A DNA stretch of 50,036 bases from Leptospirillum sp. (GTDB taxonomy: Bacteria > Nitrospirota > Leptospirillia > Leptospirillales > Leptospirillaceae): positions 1-50,036 of the forward strand of contig DAHUYM010000011.1 in the NCBI GenBank assembly GCA_027315205.1, written 5' to 3'. The position numbers and the translations under genes were made by a program. This document shows, one piece after another, positions 23,618-33,250 of this stretch. How positions within the stretch are numbered: position 1 is the stretch's first letter; every line of letters begins with the position of its first letter. The notes under the pieces are model-generated. The model saw nothing but the letters and a program-made list of their open reading frames with translations, did not search any database and had not been told where the DNA came from.

Positions 23618-24925
23618 ATGGCAGGAAACTGGTTGAATTCCGGGGACAACGCCTGGCAGCTGACAGCGGCGACGATTGTCGGTATCCAGAGCGTACCCGG
23701 TCTTGTGGCTCTTTACGGAGGCATCGTCAAGAAAAAATGGGCGGTGAACTCGGCGTTTATGGCCCTTTACGCGTTTGCCGCCGTTCTCGTGGTATGGGTG
23801 CTCTGGGGGTACAACATGGGGTTCGGTCCCCAGATGTATTCGTTTGTGGGGACGCCCAAGCCGGTGTTTTCGGGAGCCTATGAACTGTCCCAGGCGACCA
23901 TTCCCGCGGCTCAGGCCACGGCGAACTTTCCGATGGCCACCATGGTGTTTTTCCAGTTCGTGTTCGCCGCCATCACGCTCATCATCCTGGCCGGCTCCGT
24001 CCTGGGCCGGATGAGTTTCAAGGCGTGGATGCTGTTCGTTCCGCTCTGGCTGACCGGTTCGTACGTGATCGGCGCTTTCAGCCTGTGGGGCGGAGGTTGG
24101 CTGGCCCAGATGGGCGTCATCGACTATTCCGGCGGATACGTGATCCATCTTTCCGCCGGGTTCGCAGGCCTCATCGCGGCATGGGTGGTGGGACCGAGAC
24201 TGCAGCGTGACCGGGAGAGCTTTCTTCCCAACAACATTCTCGTCACCCTGATCGGCGCGGGTCTTCTGTGGCTCGGCTGGGACGGGTTCAACGGGGGCGA
24301 TCCCTATGCCGCCAACGCGGATGCGGGCGTCGCCGTCCTGAATACGAATATCGCGACGGCCGTGAGCCTGATCGTCTGGACTGTCCTGGACGTCATGTAT
24401 TTCAAGAAACCCTCGGTGATCGGGGCCGTCCAGGGGATGATCACGGGACTGGTGGCCATCACCCCGGCTGCGGGCGTGGTGAACGGACTGGGCGCCATCA
24501 TCATCGGCGTGTGCTCGGGAAGCATTCCGTGGATTTCGATGAACATCGTCGGAAAGAGATTCATTCTCTTCAAAAAGGTCGACGACACCCTGGGCGTGTT
24601 CCACACCCACGGCGTGGCGGGCCTTCTGGGCGGGATCCTGACCGGTATCCTGGCCACCCCGACCCTCTGCAAGGCGTACGGCCTGTCCAATCCCGGAGGC
24701 TGGTTCTACGGAAACCCGCACCAGGAGGTTCTCCAGCTCATCGGCGCCGGGTTCATCATCGGCCTGAACATCATTGTGACCTACGTGATCCTGAAGCTCA
24801 TCTCTTTCATCACGCCGCTCCGCATGGACGAGCAGACCCTGGAAATCGGGGACGACGCCGTTCACGGGGAGGAAGCCTACGCTTTCTACGGCGAAGGGAA
24901 CAGAAAACCCGTATTGGGCGACTGA
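23618..24925 (+). CDS. amt: Second ammonium transporter (Amt family, no signal peptide)
   Basis: A 435-residue Amt channel differing clearly from the first: the mature protein starts directly with the periplasmic segment [18 protein letters not shown]. The pore histidines are H177 ([13 protein letters not shown]) and H331 ([10 protein letters not shown]). The usual F/W lining appears altered ([10 protein letters not shown] instead of DFAGGTVVH), as in the Amt group found in methanogens and Nitrospirota. AAGGAGAGG precedes the ATG. It ends the porin-amtB-glnK-amt run, with a terminator 25 bp later. It may have a different affinity or a sensing role. Confidence 0.94.
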   Translation: MAGNWLNSGDNAWQLTAATIVGIQSVPGLVALYGGIVKKKWAVNSAFMALYAFAAVLVVWVLWGYNMGFGPQMYSFVGTPKPVFSGAYELSQATIPAAQATANFPMATMVFFQFVFAAITLIILAGSVLGRMSFKAWMLFVPLWLTGSYVIGAFSLWGGGWLAQMGVIDYSGGYVIHLSAGFAGLIAAWVVGPRLQRDRESFLPNNILVTLIGAGLLWLGWDGFNGGDPYAANADAGVAVLNTNIATAVSLIVWTVLDVMYFKKPSVIGAVQGMITGLVAITPAAGVVNGLGAIIIGVCSGSIPWISMNIVGKRFILFKKVDDTLGVFHTHGVAGLLGGILTGILATPTLCKAYGLSNPGGWFYGNPHQEVLQLIGAGFIIGLNIIVTYVILKLISFITPLRMDEQTLEIGDDAVHGEEAYAFYGEGNRKPVLGD

Positions 24926-24949
24926 AGCCGATATGCGGAATTTCGAGGG

Positions 24950-24976
24950 GGGGGGCCGAGAGCCCCCCTTTTTTTT
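24950..24976 (+). terminator. Rho-independent terminator of the ammonium transport cluster
   Basis: GGGGGGC (24950-24956), a five-base loop and GCCCCCC (24962-24968) are followed by eight T (24969-24976). The T run overlaps the last stop codon region of the convergent copper ATPase gene. There is no T run on the other strand, so it acts on the plus strand only. Confidence 0.9.
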
Positions 24977-27446
24977 ACACGGAACCGTTCGCCCGCGTTT
25001 GTGGGATCCCGGGTGCCGGGAACGACAGGAGCATCGAGTTGGTGACCACGAGGACCGAAGACAGGGCCATGGCCAGTCCGGACACATAAGGAGGGATGAA
25101 GATGTGCCAGAAAGGATAGAGGACGCCCCCGGCCATCGGGATGCCGACGATGTTGTACAGGAAGGCCCAGCCGAGGTTCTGCCGTATTTTGTCCATGGTT
25201 GCGAGGGAGGCTTCGTGGGCGGTGACCAGCAGTTCGAGGGTGTTTCCGAGAAGAAGAATGTTCCCTTTGTCCTGCGCCAGACCGGCCGCATTGGTCATGG
25301 AAATGCCGATGTCCGCCTGTGCGAGGGACGCGGCGTCGTTGATGCCGTCCCCCACCATGGAGACGATCTGACCTTCCCTTTGCCAGTTCTGGATCCGGGT
25401 CCGTTTTTCGGCCGGGGACATCGGGGCGAAGACATCCTCTTCGGCGATACCGGATATCCGGGCGATGCGAAGCGCTTCTTCGCGCCGGTCCCCCGAAAGA
25501 AGGGCGACCCGGATTCCCCGGTCCCGGAAGTACCGGGTCACGGCCGGGGCTTCGGACCGTTCCCTGTCGACCAACCGGAACAGGCCCCGGAACGTTTTGT
25601 TTTCCCCGACGCCGACGACCATGCCGGTCTCCGGTCCCGGGTCCGGGACCGGGATTCCTTCCCCGGCCAGATAGGCAAGGCTCCCGATCCTGATCGAGGC
25701 CGGCCTGTTCCCCCGAAACTCGGCCGAGATCCCTTTCCCGGGGATCTCTTCGAGCCGGGCGCTTTCTTCGGGTGCGCCGTCGCCGGACACGTTTTCGGCC
25801 AGCGCACGGCTCGCGGGATGCCGGGAATGCCGTGCCATGTAGGAGATCCTGCCGTTCAGGAGGGGGTCGGCCGGCTCCTCCGGACGGGCCGGTATCCAGG
25901 TCGTCTCCGAAAGGGTCCCCAGGGTCAGGGTCCCCGTCTTGTCGAATGCGACGACGGTGGTTTTCGAAAACGTTTCGAGGACCTCGCCCCGTTTGAAGAG
26001 AACGCCCCGTTTCAGGGCTCTGGCCGTACCGACCAGGACGGCCGTGGGTGTGGCGAGGCCCAGGGCGCAGGGACAGGCGACGACCAGGACCCCGACCAGG
26101 GCCATGACCGAAAGGCGGTGGTCTCCGGTGAAGAGCTCGAAGAGGCCGAAGGCCGCCATCGACGCTCCGATCACTCCGGGGACGAAGAGGGACGCCACCC
26201 GGTCCGCGAGGCGCTGGATGGGGGGCTTGTCCCCCTGGGCTTCCTGGATCATGGAAACGAGCCTGGAGAGAAAGGTCTCCCGTCCCGACGCCGTCACGGT
26301 CATCTCGATCGGGGATCCGGCGTTGACGGTCCCTCCGATCAGCTCTCCGCCCCGTTCGACCCGGACGGGGACCGATTCGCCGGTGACGAGGGAGAGGTCG
26401 ATCCAGGTCCCGTCCCCTTCCAGGGTTCCGTCCGCCGGGATCCTTTCTCCGTTGGAAACGAGGACCCGGGTGCCGGGGGACACCTCCGAAAGGGGAACCG
26501 CCCGGGTCCCGACCTTCCCCGGGGATATGACCGTCACGGTCTCGGGGAGCAGCGACAGGGATTCCCCGAGGAGCGCCCGCGCCCTCTGCCTGACCCAGGC
26601 TTCCAGGAGTTTCCCGAACCGGATGAAAAGGAGGAGAAGCGCCTGCGTCATGAACATCGATTCGGGGGTGTATCCCAGGATATGGAAGAGGCTGTACGCG
26701 AATGCGGCGGTCGTGCCGAGGGCGACCAGGGTGTCCATGTCGGCGGACGCGTTCCGGAGCGCGTTCCAGGCCCCCCTGTAGAAGGTTCCGCCCCCGACGA
26801 CCTGAAGTGCGAGGGACACGACGAGGAAAACGCCGGACGGAGCCGATGCCGGGAGCAGGAGAAGAGGGATCCCGAGGACTCCGGTCGCCAGAAATCCCCG
26901 GAGTTCCTTCCGGAACTCCCTGCGGGACTCTTCCGACGAGGAGGGTTTCGGGGTGTAGCCGGCCTCCCGGACGACGGAAAAAATCCGGTCGAGGGAAACC
27001 TGGCGCGGATCGAAGGTCAGGTCGCAGGTCTGTGTGGCCAGGTTGACATTGACCCGACCGACGCCGTCTTCCTTTTTGAGGGCCCGTTCGATCGTGAAGA
27101 CGCAGGTCGCGCAGTGCATGCCCTCGACACCGAAGGCCGCCCGGCGGAGTCCGGTGTCGGGGACGACGGGGGATCCGGAGGAAGGCTCCTCCGCCGGCGG
27201 GGTTTTTTCATGGAAGACCGGACTCGCAGGCTCTTCCCCGCTTTCGGCCCCGTAGCCCTCGCCTGCGAGGGCCGCCCGGACGGTTTCGAGGGCGACCGGT
27301 GCGTCGGATTGGATCGTGGCGGTTCCCGTTTCCAGGGAGACATCCACCCGGGACACGCCCGGAAGAGCGGAAAGAGCGTTCGTGACGTGCCGTACGCAAT
27401 TCTGGCAGGTCATTTTGGTCACCCGGAACCGGGCTTGGTGGGACAT
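24975..27446 (-). CDS. copA: Copper-exporting P1B-type ATPase CopA
   Basis: An 823-residue heavy-metal ATPase. Two N-terminal HMA domains carry CxxC sites (C14-x-x-C17 and C112-x-x-C115), followed by eight membrane helices. Present in order are TGES (actuator, about 355), CPC (458-460) in the sixth helix, DKTGT with D502, the HP motif in ARHSRHPA, GDGIND, then YN in FLYNIVGIP and MALSS in the last helix, the Cu(I) set of P1B-1 pumps. It exports Cu(I) from the cytoplasm. AAAGGA precedes the ATG. No copper regulator is adjacent; the EAL gene is divergent across 96 bp. Confidence 0.96.
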   Translation of the reverse strand: MSHQARFRVTKMTCQNCVRHVTNALSALPGVSRVDVSLETGTATIQSDAPVALETVRAALAGEGYGAESGEEPASPVFHEKTPPAEEPSSGSPVVPDTGLRRAAFGVEGMHCATCVFTIERALKKEDGVGRVNVNLATQTCDLTFDPRQVSLDRIFSVVREAGYTPKPSSSEESRREFRKELRGFLATGVLGIPLLLLPASAPSGVFLVVSLALQVVGGGTFYRGAWNALRNASADMDTLVALGTTAAFAYSLFHILGYTPESMFMTQALLLLFIRFGKLLEAWVRQRARALLGESLSLLPETVTVISPGKVGTRAVPLSEVSPGTRVLVSNGERIPADGTLEGDGTWIDLSLVTGESVPVRVERGGELIGGTVNAGSPIEMTVTASGRETFLSRLVSMIQEAQGDKPPIQRLADRVASLFVPGVIGASMAAFGLFELFTGDHRLSVMALVGVLVVACPCALGLATPTAVLVGTARALKRGVLFKRGEVLETFSKTTVVAFDKTGTLTLGTLSETTWIPARPEEPADPLLNGRISYMARHSRHPASRALAENVSGDGAPEESARLEEIPGKGISAEFRGNRPASIRIGSLAYLAGEGIPVPDPGPETGMVVGVGENKTFRGLFRLVDRERSEAPAVTRYFRDRGIRVALLSGDRREEALRIARISGIAEEDVFAPMSPAEKRTRIQNWQREGQIVSMVGDGINDAASLAQADIGISMTNAAGLAQDKGNILLLGNTLELLVTAHEASLATMDKIRQNLGWAFLYNIVGIPMAGGVLYPFWHIFIPPYVSGLAMALSSVLVVTNSMLLSFPAPGIPQTRANGSV

Positions 27447-27542
27447 GATCGGGTCCTTTCTCTTGATCCGGGATTTCCGGAGTCTTTATTGCATCATACT
27501 TTTTCCTTGTAAGGAAGAGGATTCCAGGAAAGGATCGCCGCA

Positions 27543-28781
27543 TTGACTTCCATCGGGCTTGATGAGGTTCTCTCCCATATATCCCTTCGCGAAGGCCGCC
27601 CTTTTGTCCAGTGGAAAGGAATCCGGATCGAAAGCGTTTTCCAGCCGATCTACGGATTGCCCCAGAAAAGGGCCGTCGGCTTCGAGGCCCTGGTGAGGGG
27701 CCGGTCTCCGGACGGGAACATCGTCTTTCCCGGAGAACTCTTCAAGATGGCGCGTTCAGAGGAGGAGGCCGTGTTCCTCGACCGCCTCGTGCGGGCGGTC
27801 CATCTCCTGAATTTCCAGCCTTACAAGACCCTGCCCGTATGGCTTTTCCTGAACATCTCTCCCGACGTCGCGTCCCGGGGACGAAAATACGGCACCTACT
27901 TCGGGGGGCTCCTGAAGGTAACGGGAGTTCCCGGGCACCAGGTCGTCGTCGAGATCGTGGAGAGCGGAATCCCGGACACGGCCCGGCTCGAGGAAGCCGT
28001 CGGTTATTACCGGGGAATCGGGTGTCTGATCGCGGTGGACGATTTCGGGGCGGGGCTCTCGAACTTCGACCGGATATGGACACTGAAACCGGAGTTCGTG
28101 AAACTCGACCGGCTGATGGTCGTCAACTCCGTGCTGAGGAAAGACATCCGGAGGGTACTTCCCGAAATCGTGTCGTTGACGCGCACGTCCGGGTCCCTGG
28201 TTTTGATGGAGGGAATCGAAACCGAGGAAGAGGCGATGCTCGTCCTCGAAACGGACATCGACTTCGTCCAGGGTTTTTATTTCGGGAGGCCCGAGGAGAC
28301 CGCCCATATCGAGACACCGCCGACGCTCCTTAACATCCTGGATGCCCACCGTCTGGTGGAGAAGAAGGACCGGGAGCCCATCGAGATCTCGAGGCTCATG
28401 GGACAGTTCCGGGACATCATCTTCACCGTCCGGGAAGACGAAATCGAGGAGAAGCTCCTTCCGGTGTTCTTCGAATTCCCGTCCGTCGTCCGGTACTTCG
28501 TCCTCGACGGATCCGGATGCCAGGTGGGGGCAAACCAGAGCAAGCCCGGGCACGGGCTGGTCCAGGACCTCCGGTTTTTGCCGCTCGCCCAGACGGAGAA
28601 AGCTGACTGGTCGAGGAGGACCTACTTCCGGGAAGCCCTCCGAAAACCCGGGCGCGTCTATCTTTCCTCGCCGTATCTTTCGGCCACGGGAGCGCACATG
28701 TGCCGGACGCTCTCGCTGGCGGACGAACGGGACGCCGGACTTCGCGTGTTCTGCCTCGATATCGACTGGACCAATCGCTAG
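27543..28781 (+). CDS. EAL-domain c-di-GMP phosphodiesterase with C-terminal sensor-like region
   Basis: A 412-residue cytoplasmic protein. The EAL domain (about 25-265) keeps all catalytic residues: E48 (FEALVRG), N104, E137, D166/D167 (AVDDFGAG), K187, E223 (MEGIETE) and Q243. It should hydrolyse c-di-GMP to pGpG. Residues about 280-412 form a cache-like alpha/beta region (PVFFEFPSVVRYFVLDGSG) that may bind a ligand, as in YkuI-type proteins. The start is TTG 27543 with AGGA eight bases before; no ATG fits. It converges on the GGDEF-EAL gene at 28.8 kb. Confidence 0.92.
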   Translation: MTSIGLDEVLSHISLREGRPFVQWKGIRIESVFQPIYGLPQKRAVGFEALVRGRSPDGNIVFPGELFKMARSEEEAVFLDRLVRAVHLLNFQPYKTLPVWLFLNISPDVASRGRKYGTYFGGLLKVTGVPGHQVVVEIVESGIPDTARLEEAVGYYRGIGCLIAVDDFGAGLSNFDRIWTLKPEFVKLDRLMVVNSVLRKDIRRVLPEIVSLTRTSGSLVLMEGIETEEEAMLVLETDIDFVQGFYFGRPEETAHIETPPTLLNILDAHRLVEKKDREPIEISRLMGQFRDIIFTVREDEIEEKLLPVFFEFPSVVRYFVLDGSGCQVGANQSKPGHGLVQDLRFLPLAQTEKADWSRRTYFREALRKPGRVYLSSPYLSATGAHMCRTLSLADERDAGLRVFCLDIDWTNR

Positions 28782-28803
28782 GACGCCAGGGTCAAAGACA
28801 GGG

Positions 28804-30927
28804 TCAGGAAGGGGGACGGGCGACGAGTGCAGTCAGGATCCGCTCTTTCTGAAGCTCGGCGTATTTCTGGAGGAGGTGGTCCTTGAGGCCCAGGATTTTC
28901 CGGTAATGCGTCTCGGTTTCCGCAGGATCGTTCTTGAGGTGGCCTTCCAGGAGGCGATTCCCGGTCGACCGGATCTCGTGGTAGAGGTTTTTCAGCTCGA
29001 CGAACGCCGGCAGATGGCCATATTCTATCTTCCCCCGTTTCTCGAACCACGCGAGTACGGGACATTCCTGGGGATCGTTGTCCCCTTTCCGGCCCTGCGA
29101 ACCTGATGCCGGTCCCCCGATCCGGGCTACGAGATCCTGGATCCAGTTCAGGTGGGCGACCTGTGTCGCCAAGAGTGTCTCGTCGGGGAACTCCCATTGC
29201 CGGTTCGTCGTGCCCAGCCAGTCGGATTCGTGTTTCCAGCGACGGATCCACCCGGGGATTTCGTCGGCCGGCATGGGTTGCGCGATCGCGAAACCCTGGG
29301 CCTGCTCGCAGCCCAGGCGCACGAGCATGATCCCGCACTCCCGGCGTTCGAGCCCTTCGGCGATGACCTCGATGTTGAAGATCTTCCCAAGGCTCGATAT
29401 GGATTCGATGATGGCCATGTCCTCGCGCCGCTCCATCATGCTGATGACGAAACTCTGGTCGATCTTGAGCGTGTCCACCGGAAGGTTTTTCAGATGCGAG
29501 AGGGAGGAATACCCGGTCCCGAAGTCGTCGAGCGCGAGGCGCACGCCTTGGGCGTGGACGGCTTCGAGGATCTCCCGCATCACGTGGAACTCCTCCATGG
29601 CGGTTGTTTCGAGGATCTCGAGCTCGAGGTTCGAGGGGAGCACGGACGGGTGGGCTACCAGTAGGTTCTCGAGCTTCCCGATGAAGTCGGGTTTCTTGAG
29701 CTGGAGGACGTCGACGTTGACGCTCACCGGAAGATCGAGTCCCTTCGCGACCCAGCGTTCCATCTGGGCGATCGCTTCGCCCAGGACCCAGTCCCCCAGT
29801 TCGACGACCGTTTCTGTGCCCTGGATGTCCGGAAGGAACTGGTTCGGGAGCCTGAGCCCCAGTTCCGGATCCTGCCATCGCACCAGCGCCTCGAACCCCA
29901 GGACCTTCCCGGTCCGGAGATTGACCTTCGGCTGGTAGCAAAGATAAAGTTCCCCTTTTTCCATGGCCCCGGACAGGGCGTTGCGGATTCTCCGGCGGGA
30001 TTTTTCCTCCTGTTCCATCGCGGAGTTGTAGAACCGGAACTGGTTGGGGCCGTTCTCCTTCGCCTGATGCATGGCCCGGTCTGCCTTCCGGATCAGTTCT
30101 TCCTCCCTCGATCCGTCAAGGGGATACAGGCTGATTCCCACGCTGAACGATATGGTGACCGGGTCGGGGGGAAGCGAATACCCGACGGTGAGATCGTTGA
30201 TGAATTTCCGGACGATTTCGGAGAGGTCGTGGGGATTCGTGACGTTTTCGAAGATCACGACGAACTCGTCGCTCCCCATGCGCGCCACAGTATCGGTTTT
30301 ACGGACCGCCTGGCGCATCCGATGGGCCACCTGCCGCAAAAGGGAGTCCCCCGCCACGTGTCCGAAGGATTCGTTGACGGCCTTGAAGTTGTCCAGGTCG
30401 ATGGAGACAAGGGCCATCTGTTTCCGGAACCTGTCGGCCCACTCGATCGAACGGTGCATCTGTTCGTAGAAGAGCTTGCGGTTGGGCAAACCCGTCAGGG
30501 CGTCGTGGAACGCCATGTGCTGCAACTGGGACTCCATCTCCTTGCGGGTGATGGCATAGAAGATCGAACGGGTCAGGAGGTGTCCGGTGATGGTCCCCTT
30601 GACCAGGAAGTCCTGCGCCCCGTTCTGGAGGGCCGAGAACGCCGTCTGTTCGTCTTCGTGTCCCGACAGGACCACGATCGGGACCGTTTCGTTGCCGTTT
30701 CTGAGCTTTTTCAGGGTTTCGAGTCCGTGTTCGTCCGGAAGGGAGAGATCCAGGAGAACGGCGTCCACCCGGGTTTCCGCGAGGATCTCGAGGGCAACCC
30801 TGACGCGGTTGGCAGTCAGGAGCTCGATCCGTTCCTCGCCGATGCTTCTCAGCATTTCGCGGGCGAGGGTGACGTCCCCGGGGTTGTCCTCCACCATCAG
30901 GACCCGGACCGGTGTCTGGGGGTTCAT
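28804..30927 (-). CDS. Response regulator with REC, GGDEF, EAL and C-terminal zinc-binding-like domains
   Basis: A 707-residue protein: receiver (7-125, phospho-acceptor D60), GGDEF (about 150-305), EAL (about 325-575) and a helical C-terminus. The cyclase signature reads GSDEF (218-222), with an intact RKTD I-site (209-212) before it, so synthesis may be weak or lost. The EAL part looks active (E346, DDFGTG at 467-472, EGLE, Q in AQGF). The tail ([22 protein letters not shown]592, C622, H650) resembles a CZB zinc-binding domain, but the usual H-x3-H pair is incomplete. ATG overlaps the preceding regulator stop (ATGA). It is the output of the globin kinase operon. Confidence 0.92.
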   Translation of the reverse strand: MNPQTPVRVLMVEDNPGDVTLAREMLRSIGEERIELLTANRVRVALEILAETRVDAVLLDLSLPDEHGLETLKKLRNGNETVPIVVLSGHEDEQTAFSALQNGAQDFLVKGTITGHLLTRSIFYAITRKEMESQLQHMAFHDALTGLPNRKLFYEQMHRSIEWADRFRKQMALVSIDLDNFKAVNESFGHVAGDSLLRQVAHRMRQAVRKTDTVARMGSDEFVVIFENVTNPHDLSEIVRKFINDLTVGYSLPPDPVTISFSVGISLYPLDGSREEELIRKADRAMHQAKENGPNQFRFYNSAMEQEEKSRRRIRNALSGAMEKGELYLCYQPKVNLRTGKVLGFEALVRWQDPELGLRLPNQFLPDIQGTETVVELGDWVLGEAIAQMERWVAKGLDLPVSVNVDVLQLKKPDFIGKLENLLVAHPSVLPSNLELEILETTAMEEFHVMREILEAVHAQGVRLALDDFGTGYSSLSHLKNLPVDTLKIDQSFVISMMERREDMAIIESISSLGKIFNIEVIAEGLERRECGIMLVRLGCEQAQGFAIAQPMPADEIPGWIRRWKHESDWLGTTNRQWEFPDETLLATQVAHLNWIQDLVARIGGPASGSQGRKGDNDPQECPVLAWFEKRGKIEYGHLPAFVELKNLYHEIRSTGNRLLEGHLKNDPAETETHYRKILGLKDHLLQKYAELQKERILTALVARPPS

Positions 30928-31385
30928 TGGTCGACCCCGTCCTCCGAGGGCAGCCGGACGATCGTCAGCCAGAAGTCCTCGATCGACCGGACCACTTTGA
31001 TGAACTGGTCCAGGTCCACGGGCTTGGTGACATAGCAGTTCACGTGAAGGTCGTACGTCTGGAGGATGTCCTGCTCGGCCTCCGAAGAGGTGATCACGAC
31101 GACAGGGATCCTCCTGAGGGCGGGGTCGGACTTGATCTCCGACAGGACTTCCCGGCCGTCCTTCTTGGGCAGGTTCAGGTCCAGGAGGATGATGTCGGGC
31201 CGGGGGGCGTTCCCGTACGGGGATTCCCTGCGGAGGAACTTGAGGGCCTCCTCCCCGTCCTCCGCGACTGAGAGGTTGTTGCGGACCTTGCTTTCCAGAA
31301 GGGCCTCCCGGGTCAGCCGGACGTCCCCCGGATTGTCTTCGACCAGAAGAAACTCCGCAGATCTCCCTGTATCCTTGAGTTTCAT
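30924..31385 (-). CDS. Rcp1-like single-domain response regulator
   Basis: A 153-residue receiver of the Rcp1 group found with phytochrome-like and similar kinases: [10 protein letters not shown] start, phospho-acceptor D69 in [11 protein letters not shown], the TSS of VVITSSEAE and the Lys of [17 protein letters not shown] precedes the ATG. It overlaps both neighbours as ATGA, so kinase, receiver and REC-GGDEF-EAL protein form one coupled unit. It may relay phosphate from the kinase or compete for it. Confidence 0.92.
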   Translation of the reverse strand: MKLKDTGRSAEFLLVEDNPGDVRLTREALLESKVRNNLSVAEDGEEALKFLRRESPYGNAPRPDIILLDLNLPKKDGREVLSEIKSDPALRRIPVVVITSSEAEQDILQTYDLHVNCYVTKPVDLDQFIKVVRSIEDFWLTIVRLPSEDGVDQ

Positions 31386-33037
31386 GTCGATCCCTCCTTG
31401 GGTGCCGGCCCGCCCAGGCCCGCGGACCCGGCATGCAACGTGAAAATGAACCGGGAACCGTTCCCGGGCTCGGATTCGACCCGGATCCGTCCTCCGTGGC
31501 GCTCGACGATTTTCTTGCACATCGCGAGGCCGATGCCCGTCCCGGGAAATTCTTCCCGGCTGTGGAGACGCTGGAAGATGACGAAGATCCGTTCCCAGAA
31601 GCGGGGATCGATCCCGATGCCGTTGTCGGAGACGGTGAATTCCCAGGACTCTCCCAGGCGCTCGGCCGTAACCGCGATCCGGGGAGGGTGGCCCGCGTTG
31701 CGGAATTTGAGCGCGTTCCCGATGAGGTTCTGGAAAAGCTGCATGAGCTGCACGGGGTCTCCGGTGACTGTCGGAAGCGGTCCCGCGATTACTTCGGCGC
31801 CGGCTTCCTCGATGGCCATCCTGAGGTTGGCGCAGGCCTGTTCGAACGCGGTCCGGCTTTCGAGGACGACGTGCTCCTTCCCGCGGGTCCCGACCCTCGA
31901 ATAGGCCAGGAGCGCGTTGATCAGGGACTGCATCCGGATCGCCCCGTCGACGGCGAACCCGATGAACTCGTCGGCTTCGGCGGACAGTTGTCCCTTGTAC
32001 CGGCGGGCCAGGAGCTGGGTATAGCTCGTGACCATCCGGAGAGGCTCCTGGAGATCGTGGGACGCGACATAGGCGAACTGCTCGAGGTCCCGGTTGGACC
32101 GGAGGAGATCCTCGGTGCGGCGGTCGAGTTCGTCCTGTATCGCTTTCTCCCGGGTCCGGTCGCGGAACTCGACGATGAACTGGGTAACCGTCCCTCTCGC
32201 GTCCTGGACCGTGTTCAGCGTTCCCCATGCCGGGAACTCGGTCCCGTCCTTCCGGACGAACGAGAGTTCGCCTTCCCAGGATCCCGACCGGCGGGCATGG
32301 TCTCCGATGGCCGCGAAGACATCCTCCGCCATTTCCGGACCCGGAGCCAGGTACTCCCCCATGCTGTGTCCCCGGAGGGCTTCAGGGTCCCATCCGATAA
32401 TCCGTTCGCCGGTCCGGTTCGCATGCAGGATCCGTCCTTCGGTATCCATGATCCAGACCACCTCGACGTCGGTTTCGAAGACACGGGACAGGAGGTCCAG
32501 CATCGCCTTGTCCGCCTGGAAGTAGGCGTCGAGGGCGAGCCCCGCGTCCAAAAGCGAAATCTTGACGACGGCCAGGATCGTCGGAACGGCTTTTTCCAGG
32601 TTTCCGTTCTCCTTCTCCAGGATCCGGGGGATGATCCATTCCAGGAACAGGGAGAAGGAGCCGAGATACCATTTCGGCTTAAGGCCGATCTTCTGGTGTG
32701 CCAGGCCCACCGCGAGCCGGTTCTGGACGTATTCCATGCCGTAGTCGCCTTCGGTCATCTCGGCGAAATATTCGGCATGCCGTTGCCTGAGCCATCCGAT
32801 CGAGGAGGATTTCCCCAGGACGGAGCGGGTTTCCGGGAACCGGTCGATCCGGTCGTGAAGGATATTGACGAAATCCTTCGCGTCGTTCCTGAGCGAGAGC
32901 GAAAGTTCCGACAGGAGACGCACGTCGTTTTCGGAAAAGTTCAGGAATTCTTTTCGGGATTCGAAATCGCGGGCGTCGAGCGACAGGCTCTCCGCGATCC
33001 GGAGGGTTTCCTCCCGGTAGGCGTGCAACGGTTTCAC
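31382..33037 (-). CDS. Globin-coupled sensor histidine kinase (globin-PAS-HisKA-HATPase)
   Basis: A 551-residue soluble kinase. Residues 28-175 match a sensor globin: helical start [16 protein letters not shown], then the proximal heme ligand H114 in [19 protein letters not shown], the diagnostic segment of globin-coupled sensors. A PAS domain (about 187-296, [21 protein letters not shown]), HisKA with H327 ([12 protein letters not shown]) and HATPase with DNGIGI and GTGIGLAM follow. It should sense O2, NO or CO. The start is uncertain: GTG 33037, overlapping the stop of a small ORF, gives the usual globin N-terminus; a TTG at 33208 lacks a ribosome site. First kinase gene of the operon. Confidence 0.92.
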   Translation of the reverse strand: MKPLHAYREETLRIAESLSLDARDFESRKEFLNFSENDVRLLSELSLSLRNDAKDFVNILHDRIDRFPETRSVLGKSSSIGWLRQRHAEYFAEMTEGDYGMEYVQNRLAVGLAHQKIGLKPKWYLGSFSLFLEWIIPRILEKENGNLEKAVPTILAVVKISLLDAGLALDAYFQADKAMLDLLSRVFETDVEVVWIMDTEGRILHANRTGERIIGWDPEALRGHSMGEYLAPGPEMAEDVFAAIGDHARRSGSWEGELSFVRKDGTEFPAWGTLNTVQDARGTVTQFIVEFRDRTREKAIQDELDRRTEDLLRSNRDLEQFAYVASHDLQEPLRMVTSYTQLLARRYKGQLSAEADEFIGFAVDGAIRMQSLINALLAYSRVGTRGKEHVVLESRTAFEQACANLRMAIEEAGAEVIAGPLPTVTGDPVQLMQLFQNLIGNALKFRNAGHPPRIAVTAERLGESWEFTVSDNGIGIDPRFWERIFVIFQRLHSREEFPGTGIGLAMCKKIVERHGGRIRVESEPGNGSRFIFTLHAGSAGLGGPAPKEGST

Positions 33038-33135
33038 GGAAACGGGGTCCCCTGACGCGGTCCGGGTCCGGGAAATCGGGCGGGCGGGAGGACAGGGAAG
33101 GGACGGACGATGGTCGTTGGAACTCTTCGCCGCAT
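33034..33135 (-). CDS. Possible small leader ORF before the globin kinase
   Basis: A 33-codon frame, Arg/Pro-rich (MRRRVPTTIVRPFPV...), whose ATG at 33135 follows GGAGG by five bases, the best ribosome site in this gap. Its TGA overlaps the proposed GTG start of the globin kinase as GTGA, the same coupling used by the next two genes. The candidate kinase start itself lacks a good ribosome site, so the small frame may supply ribosomes. It resembles no known peptide and could equally be accidental. Confidence 0.35.
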   Translation of the reverse strand: MRRRVPTTIVRPFPVLPPARFPGPGPRQGTPFP

Positions 33136-33250
33136 GGAGTCCTCCAACACAGGGGACGACGGTCCCGGGGAATGTCTTCCGGAGATCCCTTACATCTAAA
33201 AAGTTCAAAAAAGAACATGATAGGGAATTTTAGCTAGTTTCCGGCAAATA

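Noticed and set aside
24933-27512. Plus-strand open frame of about 859 codons
   Set aside because: It is the complement of copA and has low-complexity Gly/Arg/Asp composition.
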